NCBI GenBank assembly: GCA_029964075.1
Contig: CM057149.1
Location: 22,582,197 to 22,646,196, forward strand
Source of the DNA: Patiria pectinifera
Taxonomy: Eukaryota; Echinodermata; Asteroidea; Valvatida; Asterinidae
DNA length: 64,000 nt
Direction of reading: 5' to 3'
Shown: one piece after another, positions 13,005 through 35,984 of the stretch
How the letters are laid out: every line of letters begins with the position of its first letter
How positions within the stretch are numbered: the first letter of the stretch is position 1
Position numbers and translations under genes: made by a program
The notes under the pieces: model-generated
What the model was told of the DNA's origin: nothing
What the model saw: only the letters and a program-made list of their open reading frames with translations
The model's database searches: none

Positions 13005-13422
13005 CGAAACCCAAATGTCGGGACCGTGAAGTTTTGCATGAAGAACTTTCAAAATTTAGGATATGCAAGCCCAATTCATAAGCTTTCGTTTAGTACAAGA
13101 ATAATTCAAATCACTCACGTACTTTTTAAGTCACCAAATTTTAAACACAACAACCGTTTTAAAGTTCTGTCCACGGATCACAAAAAAAGGTAAGTGTTCT
13201 CCAGCAAAACAGAAACAAATCACACACACCGTTTGTGTGATTCGTGGACAGAACCTTAAAACGGTGGTTGTGTTTAAAATTCGGTAACTTGAAAAGTACA
13301 CATATGATTTGAATGATTCTTGTACTAAAAGAAAGCTTATGAATTGGGCTTTCATATCCTGGATTTTGAAAGTGCTACATGCAGAACTGTACTAAAAGAA
13401 TGGTCCCGACATTTGGGTTTCG
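13005..13422. mobile_element. Long-armed hairpin (foldback) element 2
   Basis: Arms of about 190 bp (13005-13195 and 13225-13422) are near-complete reverse complements. They start cgaaacccaaatgtcg and end with its mirror cgacatttgggtttcg, with only a short loop near 13200-13220. A transcript would fold into an almost continuous hairpin. The open frames on both strands are by-products of the palindrome. Confidence 0.8.
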
Positions 13423-15180
13423 CGAAACCGTCACAATGAAACTTCAATCGTCGACGTCATGAACATCGCTTCGCTTTCGCGTGAAGTACGCAACGGCATT
13501 AAAAAATATCAAACGGATCAAACTCGGTACTGACAAGTTTTTCTTATAACATGCCAGTCTCATTAACGTGGAAACCATGAAATAAAGTCTGAAAGATTAC
13601 TGAATTAGTATCCAACATTACCGGATACTGAAGTTTGAACTTCGTATATGCCCAGGACATGTTACTAATTCATGTCAGAAAAAAATCAAAGAAATCTTTA
13701 GATTTTAAATACATGTTTACAAAATTGACAAAATACATTGTTTTGTTACCACGGGAACTCAAGAATGTCCCAAAAGATCTTAAATACTCGGAAATGATGA
13801 AGAAATCAAAATGAACAAAATGCTTGCAGACAAGCTAGAATAATGCAAGACACAAGAAACTCAGCTGCAAGTGTGCTGAAAGTGTGCCCTAACATGAAGG
13901 AACGATTTGTGCATTTGCGGCCCTAGTAAGTGTACGTCGATTCCAATTACCGACTTGAACAATCTGCACCCAGCTTTGTACACAACATATGCAACCTCGT
14001 CCCCAGTGCTTAATTTATTTCCAACCTCGTTTTCAATAGTAAGCCCTGGATAGGAAGCTTTCTTCCTGTATCCTGATTCGATACCGCAATTGGCTAGTAA
14101 TGGATATATATCGCGTACTTGGTGTGCGCGTGCATTATGTGTTTCACGTTCATTGTAATTATAACGTCCACGCCTTCTCAACAATAATACGTTACTTTCC
14201 AATTTGCTCATAAAAATATGAAATGTGATACTGCATCTTAGCGGGATAAGATTGTAACATTTTAACTTTGAGAAGTCCGTAATCTTGTTTTCGTAACTCA
14301 CGGCGCGACAAATTGATTCTGTTTTTACCCCAGACACCGCATACAAAAACAAACGCTAATGTAACGCACAGGCATGTGCAAGACTATTCCTCATTTGCAT
14401 ACGTGTTCAAAAATTGTGCACATGCAAATGATCCAACACCTGGGTGAGAGAGCAGGTAGTGGTGGGTGCGTACTGCTCGACACCCCGGGGACGAGGTTGC
14501 AACTTATGGGACTTGCCATCAGATTTGGAAGGAGCACTCTGATTGGTTAAGAATCAGGAAGATATGAATATTTATATAACACCTGGCACGTACGCGTCTC
14601 GGTGCACGTGCATGTACAAGTGACGTGTGGTGATTGCATGCAACACAGCCTGGAGCGAATTCATTGCTCCCGGAGTCCAAAGCTTATTCCTGGGTTGTAA
14701 CAGTATTCCATCGTATTATATTCTTATTCATAAAACAAGAATTTGACATACATTATATTTTCTAATTCACCACTGAATGTGTAATATTTCGTTCGAAAAA
14801 CAGAAAAAAAGAAAGAAGCGCGCACTGATCAAGCGAAAGATATCCCCACTCTTATAATGGATGCTTCCCCAGCAATACGGGTAGGCTTTCATTGGCCCTC
14901 TGTATGGAAACGTATTGCATATGCATTTTGCTGGGCGCATAAATGAATAACTGTCCAATTCATATTAGTCAAGTCGTTAGACATGTCGAGGCCAGCAACG
15001 AATGATTAACACACTACACAGCGCCGTGCTAGTAAATATTGGGGACCCAGACAGACAAAACACGACTGTCTAGCGACTTGTCCTCAATTATACTCTGGTA
15101 GTGGCCAAATTCCCATTCTATTCACTACTGGCCATTTGAGCCAGCACAGCTGACCTGCTAATAATTTACGTACATATTTT
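13423..15180. other. Intergenic stretch, no gene supported
   Basis: The 163-codon minus-strand frame at 13861-14352 has no recognisable domain and overlaps a dispersed repeat word (caattaccgactt near 13946) that recurs at 42944. Nothing else coding is seen. Confidence 0.5.
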
Positions 15181-15199
15181 TTTAATTTTCCACAGGATT

Positions 15200-15530
15200 T
15201 CTCCCCCCAAAACTAGGACATTTTCAAAAAAAGGAGGAAACCCATTTCCATGCTCGGGACAATGAGAATGATTACAAAAAGGCGGATGGATTTTTTTTTT
15301 TTGGGGGCAAAAAAAATTTTTGGTCTCAAAAAAAAAAAAAAAAAAAAATACGGTGGGGGCGGGGCCCGTGGTGTGCGATCTGAGGTACTTTGACACTTTA
15401 ACCAATGTTTTTTTGTTTGTTGGTGTACTCATTGCCAGCCTTTTGCCATTTTTATTGCAAAAAAAAAAAAAAAATTGGTTTTCGTTTTGGGGAGCATGGC
15501 TTTGGCCCCCCTGGATCCGCCCTTGTTACA
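15200..15530 (-). mobile_element. Dispersed repeat with poly-A/poly-G blocks, copy 1
   Basis: It shares ggcaatgagtacaccaac, in opposite orientation, with the segment at 35510-35765. Both have long A and G/C runs and an end reading ctggatccgcc or tggatccacc. It is probably a degenerate DNA-transposon remnant with approximate edges. Confidence 0.4.
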
Positions 15531-16193
15531 AAAAGGATGAAATTTCTTTTAGAAAACTCTAGACATTATTAACATGAAGGCAAAGTAATAATAATGTTAT
15601 CTTATGTACAAAACTATTTTGATTCTTGACTTTTCGTCTGTGCGTTTATGAAAATATCTCCATGAGACATGTGCGTGGGTTACATTCTGAATGTCCTACT
15701 GTTAAGAGACAAGAGAGAGACCCATTTAGCCCCGCCCCCACGATGCATTGACCAATCATAGCCATGATTGCGAACCAAGTGACAAGCACAGCTGGAACAT
15801 GCACCAGGCCAGGTGGCATTGGAGAGGCAAAGGTGTTATTGGCCAGGTGCATTGTGGGCGGGGCCAAAATGGATTCGTCTCTTCAGAAAAGCTTTCAAAA
15901 ACTCCCGTGTGCGACTTCTTTTACTCTTAGCCCTTTTGTAAGTATTCTTCCAGCATAACCAAGACAAGACATGATTTCAAGCACACCTTGCAGTGCAGCC
16001 AGGGTCACCCCTATTGTTGCCGTTGAAGCGAGTTGTATTTAGGACAATAGTTGCCGCACTGATGTGGCCATAACTGTGGTGTCTCATAAATGTACATGTG
16101 CGATGATCAATGTTTCGCGAATAGAAAACAGGTTCTACTGGATACAGATGTCTTGTCATTTTAATTTGAGGTTGTGTATCATCTTCCAATGCC

Positions 16194-17244
16194 CAGTGTT
16201 GTAGCAGAGTCCATCACAAGTCCATCTAGAAGTCCAGTCACAAGTAAATACGGTATGAACACTAACAAAGGAATGCCTTTGTTTCAGTTCATAGGAATAG
16301 CCAGACTGGGAACTGGAGTGCTGAAAAATGTGCAAAATTACTACTGACGTTTTTTTTTACTCACCATTCGGTAAATTAAGGCCCACACAACACATACATC
16401 AAAATGCTATAGTTGCAAGCATGTCGCCTGCGAAATTTGAGACCTTAAATCCAATTTGAGACCTTAAATCCGATTTGAGACCTTAAATCCAATTTGAGAC
16501 CTTAAATCCAATTTGAGACCTTAAATCCAATTTGAGACCTTAAATCCAATTTGAGACCTTAAATCCAATTTGAGACCTTAAATCCAATTTGAGACCTTAA
16601 ATCCAATTTGAAGGCAACTTAATGGCAGTTCGACATCCATCCACGTCTTCCTCCATGTTCTAAGTAACATTCGTGTGATTCACAAAGCATTCTGGGTAAA
16701 ATGTAGGTATCAAGAAGCTTACTTGTTTCCTAATCGATGGCCAAAAGAACATAGCGCCCTCTGTTAAAAAATATACCACTCTACGGTGCGAAGATGTATT
16801 AACAAGAGGAGCCTGTTTTCATTTACACGATGAAAATGTTATAGCTGAAACCTGGACTGATATCCACCATGCATTGCGGTACACATCAACATAATATCTC
16901 ATGTTTGGATTTCGATAACTCTTTGCAAACTAGAATTACAAGCTAAATTTTCGGTGATGAAATGCTCAAAACAGCAACTTATCGAGGCAGAAGTTTCGGG
17001 GAACGTCGAGAAAACTGTAGTGAGTAAGAAGCTTGCATATGTAACTTACACTAGTTTTTTTTACGCAGCACAAACTTCTGCACCATATAGATACCTTAAG
17101 TTTTAGGAATCTCATACGCAGTACTGAGAGTCCCTAATACTCGGACTAAGGAATAGCTTGTGACTTGACTTGGGACTGGATGACTTGTGATTGGCTTGTG
17201 AGGGTCTTTTGATAAGGACTTGTGATGGAATGACTACAACACTG
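16194..17244. mobile_element. hAT-like non-autonomous element, CACAAGTC-word copy
   Basis: It begins cagtgttgtag and ends with the exact reverse complement ctacaacactg. The subterminal DNA is filled with tcacaagtcc on the left and its reverse complement ggacttgtga on the right. CAGNG-type termini and repeated subterminal words are hallmarks of hAT elements; the flanking 8-mers (ccaatgcc / gcgacaca) do not match, so age or rearrangement must be assumed. The interior holds a 19-bp tandem array. Diverged sister sequences of about 150 bp lie on both outer sides (16040-16190 and 17250-17400). Confidence 0.6.
16434..16612. repeat. 19-bp tandem array, nine full units
   Basis: Nine head-to-tail copies of aatttgagaccttaaatcc plus a partial tenth are identical apart from a single base in unit three. 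The array lies inside the hAT-like element. The near-identity of units implies recent expansion. There are no spacers, so it is not a CRISPR. Confidence 0.95.
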
Positions 17245-17443
17245 GCGACACATTGTATTTTCAAAAATAAATGCCACAATGCTGTGGCCATAATGTACAG
17301 TGACCAACTTAAATGAAAAGTAAACAACTTCTACTGGACGCAGATGTGTTCATTAAAGTCTAGTGACAACAACCTTTTCATTTTGAGGTTGTGTATTATA
17401 AAGTACCAAACTGTGCTGCATATTCTGGTTCACACACATAGCT

Positions 17444-17971
17444 TAAAGGGAATATACATCATTGGCTTTTGCTGTAATTTTCAGAAATAGACTATTTGAG
17501 GGGTTACTATAATAGATCAAACATTGTTTCACTGACATGTTTGAAGTTTTGTGTTCGAAAATGCTGGAAAAAACAAGAAACACACAAACAGTGGAGTAGT
17601 CTGGTTCCCCGACTCCACTAAAGATAAAATGGACCAATTTATGGATGCCGGAAAATTGTAAGGTAAGGGAACCAGTCTAGCTGGCCTGCATCCGTTCATG
17701 AACATGTAACCAATAGCAAATAAAATTTGGAGTGAAAAAATGGTGAATTTGGAGCAGTAATTAAAAAATAGTTAGGTTTTTCCAACGATGGTCGGCCGAC
17801 CACCGTTGGAAATTTATACAAAAATACCATTTTCTTGAAAATGACTTCACACCAGGTGCCATAATTTTACAGGGTGCTTTAGACTGTCATTTACCAACAT
17901 CCCAGTGAGGTATTTTGTTAAAACTTTGAGTTGAATTTTTCGATGTTTGCAAATGTTGTATATTCCCTTTA
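17444..17971. mobile_element. MITE downstream of METAP2
   Basis: Terminal inverted repeats taaagggaatataca and tgtatattcccttta bound 528 bp without coding capacity. No certain target-site duplication was read. Confidence 0.6.
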
Positions 17972-18215
17972 TGTGTGAAGACATCAGCACATGAACATGA
18001 TGAACCAGAACAAAGACAGCTGACGTCAGACTTTGGTACTCTATCCAAGTCCACGATGGTTTAAGGGGAAGTAGTGTGAAGTTACTGGTTTTAAGGTGTT
18101 GGCTGATTTGGACTAGCTCCCGATGGGAAGAGGAGGGATGTAGTCAAAATTAGCCAACAAAAAAGGGATGAAGGATTTCGTACTACTTGCCCAAAATAGA
18201 CCATGCTCTGTTTTG

Positions 18216-18221
18216 TTTATT
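18216..18221 (-). terminator. Candidate METAP2 polyadenylation signal
   Basis: On the minus strand this is AATAAA, about 255 nt past the METAP2 stop codon, a normal distance for a metazoan 3' untranslated region. No transcript evidence is available. Confidence 0.4.
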
Positions 18222-18473
18222 AGACCTCATACATATTTAACCCTTTTTGCAAAATTTTATAAAATTCCGTAGAAAATCCCTCCAACAAAATTTGTGTAAT
18301 AATTTGTTACATATTTTGGGGTTTAGGAACTACCTTGTTGTACACCTCCCTGATACTACTGACCGGTTGGGTGATAGTACCTGCGTTGGAACATCGACCA
18401 ATGAAAGAAGCCCATTTGGCTCATACATGTGTATGAGGTGTAATATCATCTTTGACTGCTTCCTTCCTTGGGA

Positions 18474-29240
<10,767 letters not shown>

Positions 29241-29312
29241 ATTGTTCGACTTTCCAATGAGCGCAGGCGCAGTGCAGTGCAGGTTGACGGACGTCACATA
29301 AAATATATACAG
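29241..29312 (-). promoter_or_regulatory. Candidate METAP2 core promoter
   Basis: Reading toward the gene there is a TATA-like tatatatt (29301-29308), a CRE-like tgacgtc (29290-29296), a GCGCAGGCGC motif resembling an NRF1 site (29261-29270), an inverted CCAAT box (ccaat, 29254-29258) and a YY1-like aatatggcg at the start codon. A repeat element begins at 29313, so only about 70 bp separates mobile DNA from the start codon. Confidence 0.4.
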
Positions 29313-29975
29313 GGTGACCGTACGGTTATGGCAAAATTCTGCTAAATGCACTTAAAAAAATCAGATTTATCAAAAATCTGCCAAATTCCTCAGGATTACT
29401 CAAAAAGTTATTCCTCCATGCTCAAAATCAGCAGTGTATCCAGCTTTTGATGTCGGGGGTGGGGGGCAGGCAACTGCACATCCGCGCCAAAATGTAGACA
29501 TGTTTTTTTCTCCGTACACTTGCCCTCCGGGGCGGGGGGGTGGGGGGGGCCTCCCCCCCCCCACTGGATACGCCACTATATACACCTAAAATCTCATGAA
29601 GATGTTGTACTATTGCCTTAATTAAGGTTCAAATTACATTATTAACAATCTGTAGTCGCATAAAGATGTTATGAAATTGCGTTAACATCAGGCAAAATGC
29701 GGTTGCCGTACGAAGTCCGGTTCCCAGTGAACCTCAGCACCTAGACTAGCCAACCTGTCCCATTTATGCAAGGGTTTGTTTGAAAATATTGAAGCTTTTT
29801 TAAACAATTGTACCATTTTTTTTTACATTTGCTATGTTTTTCTGTCAAATAACATTTTTGCAGAATTCTGCCAGAAATCTGCCAAAAAAATCCATTCTGT
29901 CAAATTTTCTGTCAAAGTCGTTTTTTTAACAAAAAATCTGTCAAAGTTAGCCGAAAATCGGCTAAAACGGTCACC
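29313..29975. mobile_element. Dispersed repeat family B, copy 2
   Basis: Inverse orientation to the copy at 3612-4062, with the short inverted ends ggtgaccgt and acggtcacc. The body is full of ctgtcaaa and tctgccaaa words. A 146-bp element (29432-29577) is inserted in it and missing from the other copy. Confidence 0.6.
29432..29577. mobile_element. Small G/C-rich element nested in family B
   Basis: cagtgtatccag on the left is mirrored by ctggatacgccact on the right, around poly-G and poly-C blocks. CAGTG ends suggest a hAT-derived MITE; no duplication of eight bases is visible. Confidence 0.45.
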
Positions 29976-30216
29976 ATGAATATATAACGGATTATAGACT
30001 TGATTTCAAGTCGGTAATTGACCTGGTTTTGTTCGTTTTCAACGCGGCCCAAGGACACTTTGCCCCACATGATTTGAATTAATTTGATTTTATTTACTCG
30101 CAATTTCCACACAATGATGATACAGATTTAATATATGTTAAGACTGAACAAAACATGATATACAGGATTCTAAGGATACTTTGACACATGCATCTATTTC
30201 ATTTATTGTTGATGTA

Positions 30217-30798
30217 CCCTAACGTGGCGCGGCCCCCAACGCCTGTAACGCCTAGCTAGAGCAAAAGTTTTAATTGAAATTTCACAGAAAGTGAAATTTC
30301 ATCAAGTTCTTAACACTCCCGTTCATAAATCGCGAGTGAATCTGCCCGTTACAAAGTTAGAAGAAAAATTCATTTTGGCGTGATTTTTCGATTTTATTTT
30401 GAAGTGCAAAGTGAACCCTTTGAATGATGCCCCGAAAATAGAAAAACAATTTCTGACAAACTTCTGGCGGGTATGTAAGTAGAAATAATAATGGTTTATC
30501 TGAATCTATCAACTTTACAGGAATTCTTAAAAGTCAATTCGGAATTTTTCGAGGTTTATTCATGTGCGCCACGTTAGGGAACACTACGCCAATTTGTGCC
30601 CAATTTCCGGACGCCACCGTTTCTGAATTTCGGATTAAATTTCATGAAACCAAAATTGTTCTCAGAGGTTAAATAGCAAGCATTAATAAGGCCAAAGTAC
30701 CAGTATTTTACTGCATGAATTTGAAGTTTGTCACCAAAAAGGTTTGGCAACACTACACGAGGAAGGTCGGGTAAACGTCGAAGTGCGCCACGTTAGGG
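30217..30798. mobile_element. Inverted-repeat element with an internal terminus copy
   Basis: ccctaacgtggcgc opens and gcgccacgttaggg closes the segment, a 14-bp perfect inverted repeat. The closing word also occurs internally at 30566-30579, followed by the same gaacac. No coding frame was found. Confidence 0.6.
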
Positions 30799-30969
30799 AA
30801 CACCACCATTACTTTAATTTCGTTCCACATAATTTCAATATCAAATTCGAATGATTTTATGTTTGGTAATTCACTAGGGCTAGGATGAAATTAAAGCTGA
30901 ACTCCATGAAATCTGTGTTTGCAAATCTAAAACTGAAATATTACACTTTACGACTGAGTACCCAATTCT

Positions 30970-31122
30970 TATTCGAACAACTAGTTATAATTTATGAATC
31001 TAGATGCATGCTCTCGTCTCATACCAGTTTGTGCTTTTCTACGTTTATTCGAATAACTAGTTATAATTTATGAATCTAGATGTATGCCCTCGTCTCATAC
31101 CAGTTTGTGTTTTTCTAGGTTG
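30970..31122. repeat. 76-bp tandem duplication
   Basis: Two adjacent units starting attcgaa and containing ctagttataatttatgaatc and ctcgtctcataccagttt differ at a few bases. The second runs on into unique DNA. Confidence 0.85.
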
Positions 31123-33540
31123 TGTCTTTGTGTGTCTCACTGTTGTCCATTTTGTCCTTTGTCACTGTCTCTGTTTTTCTTGGTCATGTCCACTTGTCTG
31201 TCGATAGGTTAGGGTACAAAGCGTGACGCTTCACCTTATACCTAAATGTTGTCGTAAATTTGTTCTAGTATTGATCCCTGTACATTATTATACACAATTA
31301 CCTAACTCCTTGCATTTTGCTCTGTATAATATGTTTACACGGCATTGTAACATTTTATTGTGTGGAAATGGCAACATTGAAATAAATGTTTCTACTACTA
31401 CTACAATGGGACTCCTGTGATAACAATAACCGAGGACCGTAAGCCCGGTCCTCGGGAAGCTTTTCGTGTACAACCTTATGGGACATGTCAAGAAAAGTCC
31501 AAACAATAAGAACACTAAAAGAACAGAATAACTGAGAAACGCATTGCCTTGCAGGGTTGCCGGTAGAGCTGCAACTTGAGTGTGAACAATGATACAGTAT
31601 AGCCCAGAGAAACATTGCACCAACATAAAGAAACAGAAAAACAAAGCTTGAGCTGAGATTCAGTCAGTTTTAAATCTGCGTTGTCCATATAGTCCGCGTG
31701 GGACAAGAGGCCAAAAACGCTTTAGTTTACGAGAGATTTAGTTTTCGAGAATTTTATAAAACTTTCCAGACATGTAGATTATGATGTACCGTGTCGAAAA
31801 AACTTTGTTCCCCCATCCACAGTTTGTTTGGGAATGAGAAAATCTGGGATAAAAACGCCGAAAATTCTGCATGAGGAAACACATAAGAAACAGCGCCCTC
31901 TATTGACATAGTCCGACCCCTTTTCACATGCAATGAGTGCTTTCCAGATAATACTTCTTTCAAGTTTCAAATTACATGCATATTCTAGATTTTTGTTATT
32001 ATTTCTCATCAGGATGCCAAATCATTTTCATTACAGTTTGTCCAACTTGAAATGATCAAGTTTTAAGATCGAATGTTACGTATAACTAGCTGCATAACAT
32101 CTTTCAGTTCTGCTCCCACATTGATTTGTTGAAAAGAAAACGGCCATAAATATTTTTTTTTACAAGCCTTCCCCCTTTTCAGTACTAGTGTTGCAGCATT
32201 ATGATAAGTTAAAGCGTCTCATTACAAAACCACTCAAAAATTACATCTAAAGTTCTCATACATGTACCTACCGGTAACTTCATTTTATTTTTGATTATAC
32301 TTTTATAAAAAAAAAGACTCATTAATATGAAGACGGCAAAAACTGCAAATAAAGAACAGGATATGTAGTGCAAAGTCCAATTAAGAAGGTCTTTAATTAG
32401 CGCTAATTCCACTTTTAATCATAATTAGAAGTGCAAGGATAAAAACAAGTGTCAGTGTGTACTTTACACCGTGCTGGAGTAAAATTCGTCACTTAAGAAA
32501 GTTTCAAGCAGTGCCATCCCTAATTAAGAAAGGGTCAAAGGTCACCAGGGGTCAATATAAGCACCAATAAGAACAATATAAGTGCAACTTGCATTCTTGT
32601 ATACGCGGATCAACCGTTTATTATGGACCAATCACTGATTACATGATTAAGACCAAGATAATTATAAGTGCAACATCTGATGAAAAAGAACTCTAAGTAA
32701 TTTACATGTTTAATAAATAATTAAAACGATAATTAGGAGTGAAATGATAAAACGACCGTCAGTGTGTACTTTACCCCACGCAGGAACAAAACACACCACC
32801 TACGAAATGTTTAAATATCACAAACAACCATGAAAGTGAGGGCAACTAACTACCTCTAGACACCTCCTCAATCACGAATGGATGTAATACGCACGTAATA
32901 TGGGGAATATGAGATAACCGGAATTTATTATAATATCATCTGTAATGAGTGAGGTGTGCCCGGCAGAAGGGCATGTGCGCACATATGGGCGCACGACATT
33001 ATTTTTTTTAAAGAATTATAGAACGTTAATATATTGACAATAATTAAGGTAGGTTTTATTAACTTTTCGTGGCAATTTTTTTTTTGGTTTGGCTTTCGTA
33101 GTGCAATGGAAATAGTTCAGGCTAAAACTTCGCATGAATACCCCCATTCAATTAACTTTAAAAAAAATCCCCCCCCCCCAAAAAAAAATTCCGACCGACC
33201 GACCCTATTTTTGAAAGGCATTTAATAGGACGCAGAAGTATTTTTTTGGCCTAAGTACGGTGCATAACAAGTATTCTGTTCAAGTCTTAGCTGCGTGGCT
33301 ACTATACATTTTGGAGAAAACATAATGCACAAGTCTTTGGATCTCGTAACTGGATTCTGTAGGCACCCTATTTTGAAACCACCTTCAATGTTTGTTTTCT
33401 GACAAAACCATTTTAGGTGGAATTATTTCACAGGGTATTTGTTATACCAGTCCTATCTTCACTTTGAGGTTTCTGTCATTAAATTGGTAGCCTAGGTAAT
33501 ATGTGGGTGCAAATGATCCTACGCGGCTTTAAAATGTGAA
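31123..33540. other. Non-coding stretch with a possible LINE tail and a local duplication
   Basis: 31200-31420 ends gaaataaatgtttctactac and looks like the 3' end of a non-LTR element, but no coding part adjoins. 32410-32510 and 32726-32830 share agtgtgtactttac contexts, a diverged duplication about 317 bp apart. No gene is seen. Confidence 0.4.
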
Positions 33541-34795
33541 GTTAAAAGAAACACAGAATAATTATAATTGTAGATGATGTTATTTCTATTATCAGAAAAT
33601 GTAATGTAAAGATAGCACAGTATACAATGAGTACATTTTATGTTCTATTAGGAACATATTGAAGAATATACGTACATAAAGGGAGTTTACAAAGTCTTGT
33701 TGTGACTACTAAGATCGACATACAGTGGGGAATTGTTAAACGCTTAAAAATCTACTTGAACAGTTAAGTTTTACAATATCATTGATACTTTGTAAGCAAA
33801 TGTATATATTTTTTTGTTGAAATCCAATTTAAGGTGATGACTGGTTGTTTTTTTCATTTGTAATTTTTCTGAAATGGCAACAAAAAAAGTGCAAAAAACA
33901 ACGAAAACAGAGGTGTGCAATTAAATTCTTGAAAAGACGAGGCAATCTGTCTGGTTTGTAAGGAAAAAACTTGGATTAGAAATTTGCTATCCTTTTCAAG
34001 GTGGCAGTCAGGCCAAAATCAAGGCAACTGAGGTCATCATCTTTCTGAAATTCAGCTTCCGTCAAATTGATTTCTAATCATTCAAACTGAAGGGATATTT
34101 GCCAAAATTTCAAATCCAGATAAAAACATTCTCATAAACATAAGTCTTCATTCTGTGAATAAAGACAGGGAACGCAATTAATTTTCACTCATCTTAAGCA
34201 AACACTTCACTTGAGTAAATTATCTTTAGTGTACATGTAAGTGCATTGTAAAATAAAATGCGTTAACGGAAACTGCAAAAAGTAATATAAAAACTGAGTA
34301 ACTAAATGCTTATATTGAACAGTAAACATCGTGGTGATGCGTATGCTTAAAATGAATTTAAACAATATTATTTCATAAACTCTTTGTAGTATGGTTAGAA
34401 CTCAAGGATGAAGTGGTTGTAAAGCTGTCTCAAAAGTGCTAATACATGTACAATGTATAATGGATTACGTGTGGATGCCATTAGGAACACATTTCAGAAT
34501 CTCAGGGCGTTTACGAAATCTTGGCTTTGTCTCCAGCTTTGGCTTCTACTATTAAAAGCCTCTATAAGGTCAAAATATAAACCTCATCAACACTGTCAAC
34601 ACAATTCTCCATTCTGTGAATGAAGATCTGAAACCACATTAATAGAATGTGCTTCGTCACTCATCTTTAGGATACATTTGGGCAAGTCAATTTACTTTAA
34701 AAAGCAGCATTTTATTAATTAAATACATGTATGTACATACAAAGTGCAAAAAAGTAACACAAAATTAAATGAGTGAATAAAGGCTTATCTTGAAC

Positions 34796-35984
34796 CAGTG
34801 ATGTAGTGCCTTGATGCTGGGCCTTGGCCTTAAGCTGGCCTTAAGGCTTTTTGGCCTTGACCTCCTGGGCCTCCTTGAGGGGGGCAAAGCCTTGCCTTGC
34901 TTTGGCCTAGGCTCTGAGAGGGCCTTGGGCCTTTCAGTCAAGAGCTCTCAAGGCCATAGATTGCATTTTTTTCAGATTAATCTTTGAAAAATTTTTGTTA
35001 CCATTTTTTTCGTAGTACCATTTGGGAGGGGGAAGCACCCTAGATATTTTGTGTGTTGCACACTTCCACTTGTTGTATCACATTTTTTTTTGTTACCATT
35101 GTAGTAGATTTAGCAAAAATATCTTGTACACTTGTGGGCTAATGAGATGATCACTTTAAATTGCATATAATATGGGATAGATCTGATTGGTTGTATATGT
35201 CTCCTGATAAGTGCTAAAGAGATTTGCATTGTATCTTTTTAGATAAATGCTGATATTTCTGACCATGTTAAGCAAAAAAAAAAAAATCCCCTTTCAGGAT
35301 CCTTTCCCCTTTGTTTTGTTTGGGAAAAAAAAATTTGTGTGTCAATATAAGTAAATCATTACTTGTTTAGTTAAACCATATTGAAGACCTGAACTTATAC
35401 TTTAATAGATACAGTGCAGTCATAAAACGGTGTAGGCCTATGCGAGCATGTTGATTGCAAATTGAAAAAATGTTGTTCTTAACGAGCAATTCGTGATGTG
35501 ATGATGTGCGGATCAGGGGCCAAAAGGGGCCACCCCCCCCCCCCCAAAAAAAAAACCAATTTTTTTTTTGATGTGCGTAATAAAGGCAGGCAATGAGTAC
35601 ACCAACACTTTCCTCAAAAACAAAAAAAAAAAAAAAAGAAATGCAAAAAATCGCAAAACAGAGCATCTCGAAAAGAAAAAAAAAAAAGCCCAAGCCCCGA
35701 AGCCAACTTTTTTTTTTGGGGACTTTGGGGGACCAAAATTTTGCCCCCGTCATGTGGATCCACCTTTGCGTGATGATGTGTCATGTGACTGTGACTATAA
35801 GTTCTATATATAGTGGGTCATTTCATAAAACAGGGCATTGGCCTTGGCCTTGGCCTTAAGGGTTAAGCCTTGGCCTTGGCCTCGAGGCTTGAGGGTCAAA
35901 GCCTTGGCCTTGGCCTTGGCCTTGAGGGTCAAAGCCTTGGCCTTGGCCTTGGCCTTGAGGGTCAAAGCCTTTGCTCCAACACTG
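34796..35984. mobile_element. hAT-like non-autonomous element, CCTTGG-word copy, with perfect 8-bp TSD
   Basis: tcttgaac stands immediately outside both ends (34788-34795 and 35985-35992), an exact 8-bp target-site duplication as made by hAT transposases. The ends are cagtgatgtagtgcc and gctccaacactg, and the subterminal blocks (34805-34950 and 35840-35975) consist of ccttggcc words. The middle carries a poly-A/G remnant at 35510-35765. There is no transposase, so mobilisation would have to be in trans. Confidence 0.85.
35510..35765 (+). mobile_element. Dispersed repeat with poly-A/poly-G blocks, copy 2
   Basis: It shares ggcaatgagtacaccaac with 15200-15530 in opposite orientation and ends tggatccacc. 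It is nested in the hAT-like element. Open frames here are artefacts of homopolymers. Confidence 0.4.

Noticed and set aside
13861..14352. 163-codon minus-strand open frame
   Set aside because: No domain, signal or splice logic; it overlaps a dispersed repeat word and its composition follows the local DNA.
16434..16612. CRISPR-like periodic array
   Set aside because: Units are contiguous 19-mers with no spacers, in animal DNA; it is a simple tandem array.
31288..31706. Overlapping 63- to 118-codon minus-strand frames with hydrophobic stretches
   Set aside because: No conserved motif, several frames overlap with equal merit, and the region resembles a retroelement 3' end.
35367..35859. Open frames of 81-128 codons on both strands
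   Set aside because: They are created by long A, T, G and C runs (poly-Lys, poly-Phe, poly-Gly) inside a transposon remnant.
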